Assembly (NCBI RefSeq): GCF_041381155.1
Contig: NC_091144.1
Span: 19,539,544 to 19,603,543, forward strand
Source of the DNA: Argopecten irradians
Lineage: Eukaryota; Mollusca; Bivalvia; Pectinida; Pectinidae
DNA: 64,000 nt
Reading direction: 5' to 3'
The position numbers were made by a program, and so were the translations under genes. Below the pieces are notes generated by a model. That model saw only the letters and a list, made by a program, of their open reading frames with translations. It ran no database searches and was not told the origin of the DNA. Of this stretch, positions 1 through 11,900 are shown in pieces; position 1 is the first letter of the stretch, and each line of letters starts with the position of its first letter.

Positions 1-351
1 ACTCAAACTATCTTTGATTTAGATCCTTGAATCGGATAAACAACAAAAATGTGGCTAAAATTAGTTTTGGTGATATTTTACGCTTTGGTGCTATTCGTGC
101 TAGCCCGAATTCTAGAGACCGTGACATGGGTTGAGTCTGGCAACATATCCCGTCGACTCTTGGATCCGATGACAATGTCTGTACTGAAGCTGAAGGCCCT
201 GTTAGAACAAAGAGGTATTAGTTATGAAGGTGCAGTTGAGAAGAGGGAGCTGTCCGACCTGGTGGAAGCCACTGGTCAGTTCATAAATATTCTCTAACTT
301 ATGATAAATCTGTAACAATGGATAACCATTTTCTTCCATGCAATGTCCCAA

Positions 352-688
352 TCGCCCCATCCTCGATACCACAGGGGTTATCGCTGTCATTACCGACCGG
401 TATATACACCCATGGACTTGTTGTCATTCTGTAGTAAAACTGAAGGTTCTTGTGTTTTACAACAAATGAGCAGGTAGTTTGGTCATTTTATGTATGGACA
501 TCAAATGAATCGAATAAAATATATGAATTGAAAAAAAGATACAATGGATGTGGTTGACAATCTTCAAAGGCCTGTGATATGGTCAGTATTTTCTCCTGAA
601 CTGCTTCAGTTTTTACTATGAGAGAGTTAGATAGTCCAAGGATGGACATAGAGACAGTGAAAGTAACTCTTGGAGTATTGAGGATGCA
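352..688. mobile_element. MITE family C copy in RNF103 intron 1 (duplicate)
   Basis: Long inverted arms: the left arm begins CATCCTCGATAC, and the right arm ends GAGTATTGAGGATG. Between them are the paired strings TAGTAAAACTG and CAGTTTTTACTA. The same arms recur at 9292-9628, 25505-25842, 19025-19135 and 25308-25420, and part of one at 6490-6580. No coding capacity. Confidence 0.65.
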
Positions 689-1084
689 ATCAACCAAGCT
701 ATTGTACTTGTTAATCTTTTCTGCTACAACAGTTATCAATCAATCCATGTTAATAAATACTGGAAATCCATGCACAGACTCCTTGCATATAAATTTTAAG
801 GCATATTTTCATCCAACCTGACCGCAATTATGACACAGGACAAATATATTCAATATGCTTTGTATGTAGTTACCAAAATAGGGATGTGTAATGGAAATGT
901 AATTTATCGGCTTGATTTCTTTAGAGACATGTATCATATCATATGATTGCATGATCTCATCATGAATACAGAATAATAAATAATTGCCCCAACAGAAATA
1001 AAAAGAAATCACCTGAAGTGAATGAGAATGGAAAAAATAATTGATCTACTTGTTTTGTCACCCATGTTTTAATTGACAGACTTT

Positions 1085-1330
1085 ACACTGGTTCGCCTGT
1101 TGTCAGTATATTGTGACCGGGTGGAGTGTGTTGCTTGGTGTCTTCAGTGGCGCACCTCAGTGATATAACACTTTGAAAAGGGCAATAGTTCCACTATACA
1201 AGACACAACACAAATATACCAAATCTACACCGTGCGCTTAATAACATACATGCTACACGCCGCATACATGAGTGGCCGTGCTTACATAACCCTGGCTGTT
1301 AATAGGACGTTTATTAATCAATCAAACAAA
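1085..1330 (+). repeat. SINE-like interspersed repeat (duplicate copy)
   Basis: A unit of about 245 bp ending in GGCTGTTAATAGGACG followed by an AAAC-rich tail (ATCAATCAAACAAACAAAT). I recognise this text style as a common bivalve short repeat, but cannot search for it. It is repeated at 10025-10270 only because the host locus is duplicated. Confidence 0.5.
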
Positions 1331-1815
1331 CAAATAAGCATTGACATAATTTTCAGGTATGTTGAAATATTTTGAGAAATGATACCTTCTTGTAAATGGC
1401 TTTAGTTGATAATCTAATGTTAATTATGAAGTCTATAATTTGCATAATATTGACCAGGTTGCAATAAGTTATTTTCCTCGTCTTTAAGGTCCTGTCATGG
1501 AAGAAACAAGTTGTGAGACAGCCAGTGAGGAGAACGCCAGCATGACAAACTTTACGGGGGAAGCTCATTTCCTAGAGCAGGTGGAAGACTCTAAAGACAG
1601 TGTATGGCTAGTAGAAGTTCTCTCCAAAGGTCGTCAAATCAGTGCCCTTTCTGACACCAGTTGGCTAGAATTTCGAAAAAAGATGTCCAGATTTGGAGTA
1701 AATGTGGGCATTTTTGACTGCAATCTTGATAGAAAGTAAGTTTTATTGTGAAATGCTTCAGGAAAGTCAGTTTTACTCTTGTCTATGTTTATGTTGCCTC
1801 TGCACATTACCTAAT

Positions 1816-4117
1816 ATTTACAGTCAGTGGTGAATTGATAGTATAAACCCCGTTGATTTCAACCAAAGGCTACTCAACTTTATTTCTCGATAGATTGAGT
1901 ATGTCACGCGCAATTTGGAGCCGTGCGGATGAATTTATGATGGTCCAAATCAGAAACTTTTGGTGTTTTCAGTACCGAACGTACGTTCGATGAACATGTA
2001 CATGTATCAAAATAGGTTTTAACACATATACATGTACGTGTGTAAATACAAATGTAGAAAAGCTACATTGTTTATGTTACTACCGTACCTCTTTGAGCAA
2101 TGCTTCCGTGAGTATTATAAATAAACACTGTTGTACAATGTACACTTTTGCACATTCCGATGACGTCGCAATGTTTACATGTTGTGTGTCGGTGCAATGA
2201 GTCTGTGTTTTTCGCTACAACACATGTAGATCTACATCCTATTTGTATTTTTAACATCTTTGGTTGTACGCAAATGGATAAAATATGTTAGGACAACATC
2301 AGTCTTTGAGTTGCATAAGTTTAACCAAAACGACCTAGCACGATAATGCACTTTTTTGTTCGCCTCTGGGGACAGACAAGTCCTGTACGTTATCTACTTT
2401 GAATCGGCGAGAGTTGGCCTTACATACACAATGTACGTTTGGGTAAAATGTTCTCTACAGTTGCTTTCCAGACTTGGCAAAGAGGGAAACTCACAGCAGT
2501 CCTAAATCTATGACCTCAATAGATCCCCTGTGCCACCTATGGTTCGGTGGTTCACACGGATATGTAGGATTTGTGCTTCTTACGAATTAAGGAGAACTAA
2601 CCCAACCTCCGCAGAATGTGGATCTGGTGTCTTTTCCATAATGCCGGGGAAGTCTGGAACATCTTATACGATACTGTGAATTAGTGAAATTTGATATGAA
2701 ACGAGGAAAGCAGCTCTGGCATCCCTGAATACGATGTTTCTGATGTTATATCATGGACGGTTGACAAGTTAGAACCTCGATGGTAATACACGATAATGTA
2801 ATGTCACATCAGGGTCATCGAGGTCGAAGACGAACACTCTGGCGAGAAGCTGCACACACGAAAATGATTATCATTAAGAACTAGGGAAAGAAATATGTGA
2901 CATGTAGTAACCATCTCATATTTCCTATGTGTATACACAGGAAGTAAATATGGATGTGCTCCATTCTAAAAGACACAAACACGTTTCGAAAAGTGTCGTG
3001 GTATTTGCGGAATTCTTATTTGATTCCTCTAAGCTATTAGTTGGCGGTTTGCTGTAATAATTCAGTTTGAGATGATACTAGTCTACAAATATTTCGATCA
3101 TGAAATATGAATGGAATTAGTTTTAGTCCTACATGTTATTACATTACAATACTTGTTAGATATAAATCTTCTAATGTTATTTCAGGTAAATTCAAAGACA
3201 CCAGGAAACTGAAGTGTTTGAAACAACATTATAAAATATAAGCATTTCTATATTATGTGTTGTTTTAACTGAGCAGAGGTACAGAGTTACGATTTATTAA
3301 TTTTGTTGGTAGGGTAAACATTATTTGCTGCGTCTACAAATATGAAAAAATGTGTAAAAATTACTTTTTTATGAGCTTAAAATCTCGGTATTATTTATCA
3401 TTTCCTTCGTTCAGATTCACTATACATAAATTGGATTATTATTGGTCCTGACATGTATTATGTTGTTCTATTGTGGTTCATTTTGATACATCATTTGTCT
3501 ACTTCAGTCGAAAAAATGTCAACGTTATGACTATTTTTCATTTATTCAGTGAATTTTCGAGATTGGTGGCCCTCGTGATGAAGTCATAACCGGATTTTAT
3601 ACTGATGTTATACATTGGTTTATTGTATTGTTTTCGTTTGCTTAAACGAATAGATAAGTGGTCAAAAAAAACTATTTAAAAAAAAAGTATGCTGAATGGG
3701 AAACATTTTTGCTTCGTCAAGCCCAAATGATGAGAAAAATTTGCTGAAAAAATCCCTCCATTTTTGAGCTTAGAATCAGTTTTTTTTCATTCATTCTTTG
3801 CGTTATATTGATTAAGGTCTGTATGTCAATGTTATACTATTTTGATTTTTTTTCGAGTTTTTAAATTGGGAAATTCTATACCTTTTGGTTCTTGCTTGCA
3901 ATACATAATATACTTTAGATTTTTTTTCTTTATTTACGAAAATGTTCACATAGGCCTATATACAAATACATAAAAAATGTATACATGTACATATACTAAG
4001 AATCTACATGTATAAAAAAATCTTTGGAAGGGACGTTACAGCTTTATTCGGCCACAAATGCACCGAAGCTATATATAGCTACTCTACTACTATACTGTTA
4101 CTTACAAAAACTTAATT
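1816..4117. other. No gene seen
   Basis: AT-rich sequence following the end of the RNF103 duplicate. I see no credible exon, RNA gene or repeat with defined ends; open frames are all short. Confidence 0.5.
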
Positions 4118-4298
4118 TGTGGATTGCAAGATCCCAAAGCGACGTGGGTAACGTACAATTTACTGCCGAATAGTCCCACCTTCCCGTGATTATGACATCA
4201 TGAAACTCACATCAAATAATTAGGTCAAAATTCATTGGATGGTGGGACAGTAAAGTGTACTTTACCCACGTCGTTTTGGGATTTTGAAACACCTGTAT
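4118..4298. mobile_element. MITE family D, copy 1
   Basis: Inverted arms. On the left are CCCAAAGCGACGTGGGTAA, GTACAATTTAC and TAGTCCCACC. On the right are GGTGGGACAGTAAAG, TACTTTACCCACGTCG and TTTTGGGA. The same arm words occur at 32780-32931 in BNIP1 intron 5. Ends here are approximate. Confidence 0.65.
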
Positions 4299-4362
4299 AC
4301 AAAGTACCTGTATCTGTATTTTTCTGAGCTGCCTTCAATTCTGAAGATTGTGCTCAGGAGTA

Positions 4363-4702
4363 CAGTGTTTTTCCTGCCTATATATTTGGGGCCAAAATAA
4401 GGCCCCATTCCCAATTGTATTTCTTGTTATTTTTTCCCAAATCTATGCCTAAATTTCCCAAATCAATGAGTTGACGCGTATTTTGTGCGACGAAACTAAA
4501 AAATTCAGGAAATCCCAAGTCTGAATGTGGTATTTTAGTAACCATTCTTACACTTGATTCTTAGAGAAGCATAATTATCTATTCTACCTTTTCCAAAATT
4601 TCCATAAACACCGTTCAAATTTTTCATTTCCTACTTATATCACACAAAATTTCCCAATTTTCATCACGTGGCAATTTCCCAAAATACCCAGGAAAAACAC
4701 TT
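4363..4702. mobile_element. hAT-like non-autonomous element
   Basis: Begins CAGTGTTTTTCCTG and ends CAGGAAAAACACTT, a typical hAT-style terminal repeat. The flanking octamers CAGGAGTA and GAGAAGTA agree at 6 of 8 positions, consistent with an aged 8-bp target duplication. No transposase frame inside. Confidence 0.55.
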
Positions 4703-5104
4703 GAGAAGTAGTGGCTAAGTAAGGGCCATGTATAGTCTCTATATGATTCATTCTAAAAAATCATGCCAGAAATACAATGCAGCAGCTTACATAAGTGTTA
4801 GCCCTCTTTAGTTTTGCGGGGAAAGGAGGACTACAGATTTCTGGCTATTTTTTTTCCTACACTCTTGGCTAGGCAAATGACATCTCCCCCACTTCATCCC
4901 CGCAAGACATTTATACATGGCCCTGGTGACGTACAACGCCCGGGGACTGGTCTACATTGAATTAATTTCAAAAACAGGCCTTACACCAGTTTTTGGAGAT
5001 GTAATCAAAATTCCTCCACATCTGCAGCTACAGATAACAGCGGCGATGAAAACAGTTCATTGTCGCAGAATTATCAAGAGCTTATCACGTGGCAATTTCC
5101 CAAA

Positions 5105-5330
5105 ACGGTAGGGCCATTATCTTTTTTACAGCCGCTCGAAAATACAACAACAGGCCCTTTTCAGGGCCATTATTTTTTCATTACTAGCACACGTTCTACG
5201 CATCAAACGGCGCCCTTTTAGGGCCATTATTTTTTTCCATTTTCAGGCAACAAAACGAAAATACGCCACCATTTCTCTTCATTAACAAATACAACTCTAA
5301 AATACGCCACAAAGGCCCTTTCATGACCAT
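5105..5330 (+). other. Histone-type 3' stem-loop and two decayed neighbours
   Basis: Positions 5153-5168 read GGCCCTTTTCAGGGCC: a 6-bp stem with a TTTC loop, the form of the metazoan replication-dependent histone mRNA 3' end. It is preceded by an AACAACA run as usual. A weaker version (GCCCTTTTAGGGCC) lies near 5211-5224 and a poor one near 5312. The string AGGGCCATTAT occurs three times (about 5110, 5163, 5220). No histone reading frame is present upstream; the open frame at 4917-5111 has no histone similarity. It may be the leftover 3' end of a histone repeat or a chance hairpin. Confidence 0.45.
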
Positions 5331-5339
5331 TTAATAATT

Positions 5340-8250
5340 AAGTACGGAATTGATGATAATTAGAATAATAATTATAGCATAAATATAAAAATAAAAATAT
5401 AAATAAAAAATCTTATAATATTATTATAAAATCATATTACAAACAGTTATGTTTTGCATCGTTAGAAAGGATATATTTACGTATATATGCTTTATTTCTG
5501 ATAAAAGTTTTGAGTGTTGGGGTTGATGGGGAAAGTAGTGGGGTAAGTGAGATAAAACGAAATTACAGAATGTGTGGTCTACAGAATTTCATCTTAAAAT
5601 CAGCTTTCAGCTAGCTGTGGAAAATCAGAGAAATTACAATGTACGAGAATTTCATCAAAACATTTCGAATAAAAAAAGTCTCGAATAATATTGAAAGATA
5701 AGGATTTATATGTAATTATACTTACATTTTTGTTTCATTCTTTTTAGTTCAATATGAAACAAACACCGCGAAGTTGTCTTTTATCACGATATCGGCTGGT
5801 AACAGTCTTTCCACGTGCGGTGTCCAGTTCGTAAACATTAGAGAAGTAAAATCTAAAACGAATACCGGATAATAATTCCGGTTTCATATTTTAAAAGCGA
5901 AAATAAATGTGAATATAAACAAAGCTTTCGACATAATAATTTTTAATGATGAACACAAAATGTTTCTATATCAAAATAATACCTATATTAAAAAAATCAG
6001 ATATTTATCAATAGTTGTGACGAAATGTTAATTTCCGGATAAAAAGAGAGGTGCTTTTAATTGGTTAGGTTATTTCAACGCTTAAAAGGCACGAAGATGT
6101 TATGCATACTATATATTTCCTATGTGGGTAAAACGCTTTAAATACACTAATGCGGAAAATATTATGACACTTTGCGGAAATTAAGTTTAAGAAATAATTA
6201 ATTTGATCCTCTATTTTAACAACGCATGTAAAATTCTTGTCATGTCTTCCGCGACATAAATAACACAATGAAATGCGTACAAGGTCGTTCGAGTAACTTC
6301 CCTTGGATAGTCGCTCGAGTAGCTTCCCTTGGATACTAAGGCGCGAAGTGTTCGAGTGGATTTCATTTTCAAGAACACTGATAATCAGTGTTTTCCTATA
6401 GCATACTCCAACCTGGATAACCCAATCTTTACGCTATCGTTGTTACCCACGGGATGAAAAATACATCTGACATCGGGTTTTCCATGGTGCCACAGGGACC
6501 CATCTTCGATACTCCAGGGGTTCCGATCACTTACGATCTATACACCCCTGGACTGTTTCATAGTAAAACTGCTTCCAATAACCAATTGCTTCATGATATT
6601 TAAGCATTAAATTGCCTTCTTCAGACTTGGGGGATATATGGTCCTATAATTTCCCCAGGATTACAGACAAATTGAATAACGAGCAAATGGAAATATATTA
6701 GATTAAAAGATTGAAATACCATGCCGCTTGTCAAGGAATTATATGGCAAATCGAAAAAAAAGTCTGAAAAATGGCTGACAATGTGGCGTATTTATGATGG
6801 CGCAACCTCTCATATATAATGGCACGAGGATTTTGCCCGCCAAATTTGAGTCATCACGATTTATTCAGTGAGTAACCATTTTGCTCATCACCTGGCGCAT
6901 TGTTTTCGCAACAATTATTTTCGATAGTATATGTTATATTTCGATATATCAGATATATCGATTTTCAACGAACTTTAGTACATACTATATGAAAAAATTG
7001 ACGTGAACGAGATTTTTCGATATCGTAAAAAATATCATTGCGTGTGATGTCCGCAGCGGGTGAAATATATATTCTCGGAAATCAAGTTCTGGGTCAATTT
7101 GTCCATGGAACAAATTTCAAGATTAAGATGTTTTATATTACATTTTATCATCTTCGCAGATGGAATTCGATTTTGATTTAATTGCGTTGAACATATTTTA
7201 TTTTGAACATTACATGTATATACAAATAAAGAAATTAGACACAAGTCGTTAAACATAAATACTTATAATCCGTCTTCTTCATCCGAAAAAAATAATGATG
7301 ATATATACATATGACCCGAAATATTGAACAAAATGATGATTGAATAATGTATCAAAACTAGCCAAATTTACAATGTAGTTCAAGCACGATGAAATTTCTC
7401 TGTACCCTCCTGTCTATATAAAATAAAATAACTGTAAAATACAGAATCAATTTGTAAATAACATCATTCAATGAATAAAATGACAGATATTAGAAATACG
7501 CTTTTGTTCAAAGTACAAGAAAATGTAGTAAAGACACATTCAACGGTAAATTTATATAGGATCCGTTGAGTACATGTATATGTATCAGAAATAAAAAAAA
7601 AATACGAACTGTTGGCTAGTAAGTTATCAATGCCGATGGAATTACGTGTATGAAGTAAAAACGAAGAATAAATCGACGTCAAAGTTTTACCACATTACGT
7701 GTAATAATATGTTTCACAAAAACCAAATAAAGGAAAATAATTGCAAACATATCTGAAAAATATGAAAGCACCTTTCTACACTTTTGCAACTTTTGCAATA
7801 TCAAGAAGATAGACGATTTTGGTTGAATGGCTTCAGTGGCGATTGGGGGAAACAAAAATCCTGATAAATCATAAATTGAAAACATTGATAGTGTTTTTGT
7901 AGCTGTTGCAACAGGGAGGTGAGATTCAGTATGTGATGGATGTGGGGAAAAAAGGAGTATAAACGTATCCATTAGTGGACGGCGATGTGTCTTTATGCAA
8001 GGGGATGTGTGTGCATGAAATCTGGCAACGAGATGGTGTGTGAAAAAAAATATTGCGTACTGAGACTGTAAGTGTTTTGTAACATATCAATTTCTGCCAT
8101 TGTCAATTATATAATCGCTATTAAAAATGCGTGGTTCATTAAAAATTTGTGAGGTTTCCGATTTTTACAATAGTTTTACATTGGAGGTTGTTTTTGTGTA
8201 TTACTGTGGTTTGACGGTTTATTAAGAGTTGTAGTGTGGTGGATTTTGTT
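5340..8250. other. No gene seen
   Basis: Very AT-rich. Apart from a partial family C MITE arm at about 6490-6580 (CTTCGATACTCCAGGGG then CATAGTAAAACTG) and a short doubled string CGAGTARCTTCCCTTGGATA near 6288-6340, nothing can be assigned. Confidence 0.45.
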
Positions 8251-8289
8251 GCGTTTTTATTTCGATCTATATTTAATTGTATTAATAGC

Positions 8290-8440
8290 CGGAACAGAAA
8301 TACCACTGTTCTGGGTGCGATGTGAAAGAAAATCTTGTTATCCATGGCATCGTGTGTTATGCCTGAGTTTGTAACATGAAGGCGTTTTGATGCTGGTACT
8401 TTGTCAAAGGCCTTTTGCAAAGTCACGCTCTAGTCCGCTA
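8290..8440 (-). mobile_element. LINE reverse transcriptase scrap
   Basis: On the minus strand the translation contains KAFDKVPASKRLHVTNSGI followed at the right spacing by a worn equivalent of the RTQ-type strand (PRTVVFL). This resembles the region around RT motif A in jockey/CR1-like LINEs (consensus DFSKAFDKVPHxxLLxKL). Only about 45 residues are recognisable, with no ends. Confidence 0.4.
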
Positions 8441-8746
8441 CATGTAAATCTTTTTGTAACGGATTGGTAGCTCGGGATGTCTTTGAGTTCCTTTCAATAT
8501 TCAGCCAAGGGATAGTTTTGTCGGGCCCAGTTGCTTATTATGCGTGGTTATATTGTTCAGTATCGATCCGGATCCGTCTTTGATGGCAGAAAACGAGTTA
8601 TCATTTTTTCTAGGTAAATTTAGATCCAGAGTCGACGGCTGTGTGGAAAATTGCATCAGCATGTCGTTTTATAGAAAGGACATGGGTCCGAATATGTGAA
8701 CATCATCATCTGAGTGTCAATTCTTTACGAAGATGTCGTTTAAACA

Positions 8747-8892
8747 TGAAAGATCGCTTCTATGCATGTGCATTTGCAGGCATTTTCTGTTTGACAGTTG
8801 GCGCCCCTTGTCGGGTTGTTTTTGTTGACACGTCAAACAACAAGTTAACTAGAACGTGCAAACGGAAGGGAGACCGTTGCAGTAGCTGTTAA
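8747..8892 (+). CDS. Small cysteine-containing reading frame upstream of RNF103
   Basis: An ATG-started frame of 48 codons begins with a hydrophobic stretch (FYACAFAGIFCLTVGA) that looks like a signal peptide. It continues with a short basic tail carrying four cysteines. It ends 96 bp before the RNF103 start codon, so it may simply be an upstream frame in the RNF103 5' leader. No family recognised. Chance occurrence is quite possible. Confidence 0.2.
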
Positions 8893-8988
8893 CCCATGCT
8901 TACGGATTCGCCACCTTTAGACTAACTATCACCCACTTTTACTCAAACTATCTTTGATTTAGATCCTTGAATCAGATAAACAACAAAA

Positions 8989-11900
8989 ATGTGGCTAAAA
9001 TTAGTTTTGGTGATATTTTACGCTTTGGTGCTATTCGTGCTAGCCCGAATTCTAGAGACCGTGACATGGGTTGAGTCTGGCAACATATCCCGTCGACTCT
9101 TGGATCCGATGACAATGTCTGTACTGAAGCTGAAGGCCCTGTTAGAACAAAGAGGTATTAGTTATGAAGGTGCAGTTGAGAAGAGGGAGCTGTCCGACCT
9201 GGTGGAAGCCACTGGTCAGTTCATAAATATTCTCTAACTTAAGATAAATCTGTAACAATGGATAACCATTTTCTTCCATGCAATGTCCCAATCGCCCCAT
9301 CCTCGATACCACAGGGGTTATCGCTGTCATTACCGACCGGTATATACACCCATGGATTTGTTGTCATTCTGTAGTAAAACTGAAGGTTCTTGTGTTTTAC
9401 AACAAATGAGCAGGTAGTTTGGTCATTTTATGTATGGACATCAAATGAATCGAATAAAATATATGAATTGAAAAAAAAGATGTAATAGATGTGGTTGACA
9501 GTCTTCAAAGGCCTGTGATATGGTCAGTATTTTTATCTTGAACTACCTTCAGTTTTACTATGAGAGTTAGATAGTCCAAGGATGTACATAGAGACAGTGA
9601 AAGTAACTCTTGGAGTATTGAGGATGCAATCAACCAAGCTATTGTACTTGTTAATCTTTTCTGCTACAACAGTTATCAATCAACCCATGTTAATAAATAC
9701 TGGAAATCCATGCACAGACTCCTTGCATATAAATTTTAAGGCATATTTTCATCCAACCTGACCGCAATTATGACACAGGACAAATATATTCAATATGCTT
9801 TGTATGTAGTTACCAAAATAGGGATGTGTAATGGAAATGCAATTTATCGGCTTGATTTCTTTAGATACATGTATCATATCATATGATTGCATGATCTCAT
9901 CATGAATACAGAATAATAAATAATTGCCCCAACAGAAATAAAAAGAAATCACCTGAAGTGAATGAGAATGGAAAAAATAATTGATCTACTTGTTTTGTCA
10001 CCCATGTTTTAATTGACAGACTTTACACTGGTTCGCCTGTTGTCAGTATATTGTGACCGGGTGGAGTGTGTTGCTTGGTGTCTTCAGTGGCGCACCTCAG
10101 TGATATAACACTTTAAAAAGGGCAACAGTTCCACTATACAAGACACAACACAAATATACCAAATCTACACTGTGCGCTTAATAACATACATGCTACACGC
10201 CGCATACATGAGTGGCCGTGCTTACATAACCCTGGCTGTTAATAGGACGTTTATTAATCAATCAAACAAACAAATAAGCATTGACATAATTTTCAGGTAT
10301 GTTGAAATATTTTGAGAAATGATACCTTCTTGTAAATGGCTTTAGTTGATAATCTAATGTTAATTATGAAGTCTATAAGTTGCATAATATTGACCAGGTT
10401 GCAATAAGTTATTTTCCTCGTCTTTAAGGTCCTGTCATGGAAGAAACAAGTTGTGAGACAGCCAGTGAGGAGAACGCCAGCATGACAAACTTTACGGGGG
10501 AAGCTCATTTCCTAGAGCAGGTGGAAGACTCTAAAGACAGTGTATGGCTAGTAGAAGTTCTCTCCAAAGGTCGTCAAATCAGTGCCCTTTCTGACACCAG
10601 TTGGCTAGAATTTCGAAAAAAGATGTCCAGATTTGGAGTAAATGTGGGCATTTTTGACTGCAATCTTGATAGAAAGTAAGTTTTATTGTGAAATGCTTCA
10701 GGAAAGTCAGTTTTACTCTTGTCTTTGTTTATGTTGCCTCTGCACATTACCTAATGTTACTACTAAACCCAATGTATGACAATTTCCAATACTTAATTAC
10801 ATTGACAGATTGGCTCTGGCATATCAATTCCTTCATCAGAGTTCAAGAGGTTAAAGATGTAAATATAAGCATTGGTTGTCATATTTTAACATGCATTAGT
10901 GTGTAACATACATTCATTGGGTGTTCAAGTACATCATGGGCCATGACACTCTAACCATGATAGATATACTAGAACATTGCTATATACTGATTTGTTACAC
11001 GCCAGTGCATGTCAAAAATATGACAACCAATGGTTAAATAAGAAAACACTATTGATCATCTACATGTAAACCTTAGTATGGGTACGGTAAACCTCCGGTG
11101 AGTTCGAACAGAATTAAATAAATATTGATTGATCAGTTCGAACTATCCGAAATTGTTGTCTGAAAAGATAATTCAGTGTTCGAACTAACCGAAAGTTCGA
11201 AAAAATACCTAAAATTTACCAGAGTTCGAACTACCCGCATCATCATACTCATGTAGGCTACTGGCATGCGACCAGTTCTCGTCGCCATTGCATATGTATC
11301 TGTACAAATTCCACGCAAATTTAGTCAATAAAGCCTTCTTCTGATAGAAGACACTACCATGCTGATTTTCACAAAAAATGTCACAAAATTCGTCTGTGAT
11401 CATACTTGTACATATGCGATGGCGAGAATTGGTACCCGGCGAGAACTGGTCGCTTGCCAGTAACTGTTACACAAGCTTACGTTGTCAAACATAGCGTTAA
11501 TGCATGAAGCTTAACACAAATTGTATGTAAGATAAAACTCAAAATATTCTATGAATTAAAATTTAGATAACTGTTGATTTTCCTTACAATGCTTACATGT
11601 TACTGTCGACGATTTAATAAGTATAGCATAAACCTTAAAATAGCTACTGACGGCCCCAAAACAGAACATTTTATCACTGAATTAATCAAATCTAATTAAG
11701 CATATATTTTTCGAGAGTTATAGAGCTTTTCTGGGTTTTTGTTCAGTATGAGTAAGATTAAACATAGTTGGGGCCTAAACGTGTTCCGTTTCCCATACGA
11801 TGTTTTGACGGCATGTTTTGACAGCATCAGTGTGTGATGTTTGTAAAGAATTGAAGCCAGATCAAGTAGACGTCTATAACCTGTAAATTTTGAAGTTTAT

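Larger units (their letters stand above)
49..1735 (+). pseudogene. RNF103 exons 1-2, incomplete second copy
   Basis: Exon 1 (49-274) encodes the signal-anchor start MWLKLVLVIFYALVLF and ends in phase 1 before GTCAGT. Exon 2 (1489-1735) follows a TTTAAG acceptor and ends in phase 2 before GTAAGT. No third exon follows before 8941, so alone this copy could encode only about 157 residues without the catalytic RING. Because phases match, exon 2 of this copy could in principle splice directly to 12331 and give the same protein as the full gene, making it an upstream alternative promoter. That is inference. Called a pseudogene only because it is incomplete; the coding sequence is undamaged. Confidence 0.7.
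1..1815 (+). repeat. Partial duplicate of RNF103 exons 1-2
   Basis: This stretch matches 8941-10755 at a constant offset of 8940 bp, with roughly 1% differences plus a small indel cluster near 530-600. It carries exon 1 (49-274) and exon 2 (1489-1735) of RNF103 with intact donors and acceptor, and the two exons are identical to those of the complete gene. The match stops at about 1815, inside the following intron, so there is no copy of exon 3 and no RING domain. The left edge of the match coincides with the window edge, so the duplication may run further upstream. It is either a recent partial duplication or an uncollapsed second haplotype in the assembly. Confidence 0.9.

Noticed and set aside
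4917-5111. 64-codon frame upstream of the histone-type stem-loop
   Set aside because: No similarity to any histone or other family I know; ends in sequence shared with the adjacent hAT-like element.
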